A DNA stretch of 64,000 bases from assembly GCA_902571385.1 (NCBI GenBank), contig CACGBK010000003.1:1-64000 (forward strand), read 5' to 3'. A program made the position numbers and the translations under genes. The notes beneath the pieces were generated by a model. That model was not told the DNA's origin, did no database searches, and worked only from the letters and a program-made list of their open reading frames with translations. The stretch comes from an uncultured Candidatus Actinomarina sp. (GTDB taxonomy: Bacteria; Actinomycetota; Acidimicrobiia; Actinomarinales; Actinomarinaceae). This document shows positions 61,651 through 64,000 of the stretch, piece by piece (positions within the stretch are counted from its first letter, which is position 1; each line of letters begins with the position of its first letter).

Positions 61651-62377
61651 ATGGTCAACGATAAAACGCAAAAAAGGTGCTAACGACGCCAAAAGAGGCA
61701 AACTTTTTGCAAAACTTATAAGAGCAATTGAGGTTGCTGGAAAAACTGGAGGTTCTGATCCAAATAACAATGCATCGTTATACCAGGCAATCAGTAAAGC
61801 AAAATCAAATTCTGTTCCTAATTCAAATATTGAAAACGCATTAAAAAGAATAAGCGGTGATTCATCAATTGGGGTATTCGATGAAATTACCTACGAAGGA
61901 TATGGTCCTAGTGGTGTTGCGATATTGGTCGAATGTTTAACAGACAATAAGAACAGAACATCTTCTGATGTTAAAGCTACATTTAATAAATACGATGGAA
62001 GTACTGGATCTCCAGGAAGTGTCAATTACTTGTTCGCTCGCAAAGCAATTTTCCAATTTGATGAATATAAGGAAGATATTATAGATATAGCGATTGATAA
62101 TAACTGTGTTGATATTCAAGAAAATGAAAACGGGGTAACCTTTGAATTTAATCCATCTGAATTTCAAAAAATTGACGAACTATTCAGATCCTCAGAATTT
62201 AATTTAGTCAATTCAGAAATTGCTTATTTACCATCTACTTCTATTAATTTAGATTTAGATGCATTCAACAAATTATCAAAATTAATTGAAGCTTTAGAGG
62301 ACTTAGATGATGTACAAAATGTGTATGCTAATTTTGACATTGATAACAAACTCCTAGAAGAAGCGATAACACAATAA
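61634..62377 (+). CDS. yebC: YebC/PmpR family translation/transcription regulator
   Basis: This 247-residue protein has the invariant N-terminus MSGHSKWSTIKRKKGANDAKRG. It also has VPNSNIENALKRISG, the GYGPSGVAILVECLTDNKNRT centre and an acidic C-terminal domain. Members were described as transcription regulators and more recently as translation factors helping ribosomes at proline stretches. It follows pdxT, as in other actinobacteria. Confidence 0.95.
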   Translation: MSGHSKWSTIKRKKGANDAKRGKLFAKLIRAIEVAGKTGGSDPNNNASLYQAISKAKSNSVPNSNIENALKRISGDSSIGVFDEITYEGYGPSGVAILVECLTDNKNRTSSDVKATFNKYDGSTGSPGSVNYLFARKAIFQFDEYKEDIIDIAIDNNCVDIQENENGVTFEFNPSEFQKIDELFRSSEFNLVNSEIAYLPSTSINLDLDAFNKLSKLIEALEDLDDVQNVYANFDIDNKLLEEAITQ

Positions 62378-62396
62378 ATTTAGCTACAATTAGTTT

Positions 62397-62750
62397 GTGG
62401 TCAATAAAGCAAAAAAACAGGGTACTACGTACGAAACAAATATTGTTAAAAGATTAAATAAAAATTCAAACATGAAGGCTCAAAGGTTTGCCGAGGGTGG
62501 CTCAAATGACCTTGGCGATATACAGCTTTTTGTCGATGGTGTTGAATATTTCATTGAAGCAAAATCAAGACAGAATCTAAATATTCATCAATCACTAGAG
62601 AAAGCGTTAGAAAAGTCTGGTGATAAAAATACAATCCTATTTTGGAAGAAATTAAAGAGACAATCAGGTAATAAAAGACGCAGTAATGATGGAATGCCTG
62701 AAGTTGTTTCTATGTCTTACGAATTGTTTATTAATTTACTAAACAAATAA
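62397..62750 (+). CDS. Hjc-like PD-(D/E)xK nuclease
   Basis: This 117-residue protein (GTG start) has the layout of archaeal-type Holliday junction resolvases. Glu13 is in TTYETNIVKRL, GGSNDLGDI contributes Asp41, and the ExK pair is Glu54 and Lys56 in YFIEAKSRQ. The family is PD-(D/E)xK. It stands between yebC and queA, where ruvC-ruvA-ruvB are often found in actinobacteria, and none of those genes is present. A role in processing recombination intermediates is plausible but not proven. Confidence 0.75.
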   Translation: MVNKAKKQGTTYETNIVKRLNKNSNMKAQRFAEGGSNDLGDIQLFVDGVEYFIEAKSRQNLNIHQSLEKALEKSGDKNTILFWKKLKRQSGNKRRSNDGMPEVVSMSYELFINLLNK

Positions 62751-63755
62751 TTGAATAAAACACCTATATCTGAATTAGATTATGAACTACCTGTTGAATC
62801 TATAGCCCAAGAACCATATAAAATCCCTGAAGACTCAAAAATTCTTGATGCTTCAACAAAGGAAATATATAAATTTGCGGATATAGATAAATTAATTGAT
62901 TCGAAATCTTTAATGTTATTTAACTCTTCACAGGTAGTAGATGTAAGAATCAAAACACGAAAGATAAAAACTAAAGGTAAGTTTGAAATTTTTATATTAG
63001 AAATTTTAAGTAAGGATACTGCAATATGTTTGATAAAAACAGGAAGTAAAAAGATTCTTAATGAAGAAATTTTACTTGAGAATTTTAATTTAACTTTGGT
63101 TTCACAAGAAAAAGACAGGTTTAAGGTTGTATTTTCTATGTCAGTGTTAGATATTATCCAACGATTTGGAATTACTCCACTGCCACCATATATTGCTGAT
63201 GCGGAACATAAATACAAATACTATAAAAACTTTTTTAGCAACAAAGGTTTCTCAACAGCATCTTCTACGGCTGGATTGCATTTTACATCTAATATTTTCG
63301 AAAAATTGACTAATAAAGGGATAGAGATAGATTATATAAATCTAGATATTGGTCTTGGTACATTTAAACCAATTACTACAGACTATGTAGAAGACTTCAA
63401 TATTCATTCTGAAAATTATGAAATTGACAAAGATACATTTGAAAATATTATCAGAAAGAAAGAGATTGGTTATAAAATTTACTGCGTTGGAACTACTACG
63501 TTAAGAACATTGGAATATGCCTTTACTAACTCAAAATTAAAAGGTTCAAATGATTTATTCATCACTAAAGGTTTTAAATTTAATATTGCTGACTTCTTGA
63601 TTACAAATTTTCATGCCCCTAAAAGTACTTTAATTTCAATTGTTCAAGCAATATATGGTGATAAATGGAAAGACCTTTATAAATATGCGCTTGATAAAAA
63701 TTTAAAATTTTTGAGTTTTGGTGATGCTGTACTCTTTAAAATTATTAATAAATGA
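62751..63755 (+). CDS. queA: S-adenosylmethionine:tRNA ribosyltransferase-isomerase
   Basis: QueA adds the cyclopentene part of queuosine to tRNA from SAM. The 334-residue protein has LPVESIAQEP near the N-terminus, FGITPLPPYI, STAGLHFT and the NFHAPKSTLISIV C-terminal motif. Start is TTG 62751, directly after the previous stop. It overlaps tgt by 4 bases, and the two act in the same pathway. Confidence 0.95.
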   Translation: MNKTPISELDYELPVESIAQEPYKIPEDSKILDASTKEIYKFADIDKLIDSKSLMLFNSSQVVDVRIKTRKIKTKGKFEIFILEILSKDTAICLIKTGSKKILNEEILLENFNLTLVSQEKDRFKVVFSMSVLDIIQRFGITPLPPYIADAEHKYKYYKNFFSNKGFSTASSTAGLHFTSNIFEKLTNKGIEIDYINLDIGLGTFKPITTDYVEDFNIHSENYEIDKDTFENIIRKKEIGYKIYCVGTTTLRTLEYAFTNSKLKGSNDLFITKGFKFNIADFLITNFHAPKSTLISIVQAIYGDKWKDLYKYALDKNLKFLSFGDAVLFKIINK

Positions 63756-64000
63756 AATTTCAAATAGTCAAAACAGAAAACAAAGCTAGGGCTGGACTGA
63801 TTACATTAAATAATAATGTAGTTGAAACTCCTACATTTATGCCTGTTGCTACTAGAGGTGCAATAAAGTCAACACCACACGAGTATTTAGATAGAACATC
63901 GATTCTTTTGGCTAATGCTTACCATTTACATTTACGTCCAGGACCCGAAATAATAAATGAACATGGTGGATTACATAAATTCATGGGTTGGAACAAATTA
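63752..64000 (+). CDS. tgt: tRNA-guanine transglycosylase, 3' end outside window
   Basis: This is the N-terminal 83 residues of Tgt, which exchanges guanine-34 of tRNA for preQ1. ATG 63752 overlaps the queA stop. Family landmarks are ETPTFMPVATRGAIKS, the LLANAYHLHLRPG loop and the start of the GGLHKFMGW region. The gene continues beyond the window. Confidence 0.95.
   Translation, partial: MKFQIVKTENKARAGLITLNNNVVETPTFMPVATRGAIKSTPHEYLDRTSILLANAYHLHLRPGPEIINEHGGLHKFMGWNKL

Noticed and set aside
1-64000. CRISPR array, insertion sequence or prophage
   Set aside because: No regularly spaced direct repeats, transposase genes, inverted terminal repeats or phage structural genes were seen; the HTH gene at 31975 stands alone.

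Overview
The window is AT-rich (roughly one third G+C by eye), densely packed bacterial DNA with many start/stop overlaps, apparently leaderless genes and no insertion sequences, prophage modules or CRISPR arrays. Gene content and order point to a streamlined, low-GC marine actinobacterium of the Candidatus Actinomarinales / Acidimicrobiia kind. The evidence is the order dapB-dapA-ftsK ... cinA-recA-miaB-miaA-dapF-lexA-LysM-nrdR-dut, the order thrS-pgsA-acyltransferase-PimA-like-pdxS-pdxT-yebC, deazaflavin/F420-type oxidoreductases, a mycothiol-enzyme-like DinB protein, and Thr/Ser-rich lipoprotein linkers. The placement is inference, because no database search was possible.

Layout. 1-7.2 kb: SDR tail, a four-gene minus-strand block (DinB-like, BtpA-like, SbtA bicarbonate transporter, PPC domain), a DUF385 protein with a start-codon problem, and a CobS/CobT-like AAA+ and VWA pair. 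7.2-11.3 kb: lysine/peptidoglycan precursor genes dapB and dapA, then ftsK. 11.3-15.4 kb: a minus-strand insertion into the expected ftsK-cinA order, holding phnD-phnC-phnE-phnE and a TlpA-like lipoprotein. That lipoprotein has an in-frame UGA at the first position of its CxxC motif, followed by a SECIS-like hairpin, so it is almost certainly a selenoprotein. 15.4-23.6 kb: cinA, recA, miaB, miaA, dapF, lexA, a YneA-like SOS protein, nrdR and dut, with LexA boxes before recA and between lexA and the LysM gene. 23.6-25.4 kb: tRNA-Gly, tRNA-Cys, an S51 peptidase, a SRAP protein and tRNA-Val. 25.4-39 kb: accessory region with a secreted beta-propeller, two ankyrin lipoproteins, a serine hydrolase, a structured non-coding RNA locus, an orphan HTH protein, a gluzincin lipoprotein, several transporters and a GGT/PanB-like operon.

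39-49 kb: glpK, DoxX, GH1, an SDR and the glycine cleavage operon gcvH-gcvT-gcvPA-gcvPB, followed by a divergent aldehyde dehydrogenase-like gene. 49-55 kb: two DUF3048 proteins, a small RNA candidate, an F420-type oxidoreductase, orphan membrane proteins, a thioesterase and a cyclophilin lipoprotein. 55-64 kb: thrS (with an apparent frameshift), phosphatidylinositol/PIM-type lipid genes, pdxS-pdxT, yebC, a Hjc-like nuclease where ruvC often sits, queA and the start of tgt.

The most unusual points are the UGA-containing thioredoxin-like lipoprotein with its SECIS candidate; a chain of five hairpins ending in a terminator (31509-31680) plus three two-hairpin small RNA candidates elsewhere; a CobS-like ATPase in which both predicted Mg2+ ligands are changed; the thrS frameshift; and a DUF385 reading frame with no canonical start.
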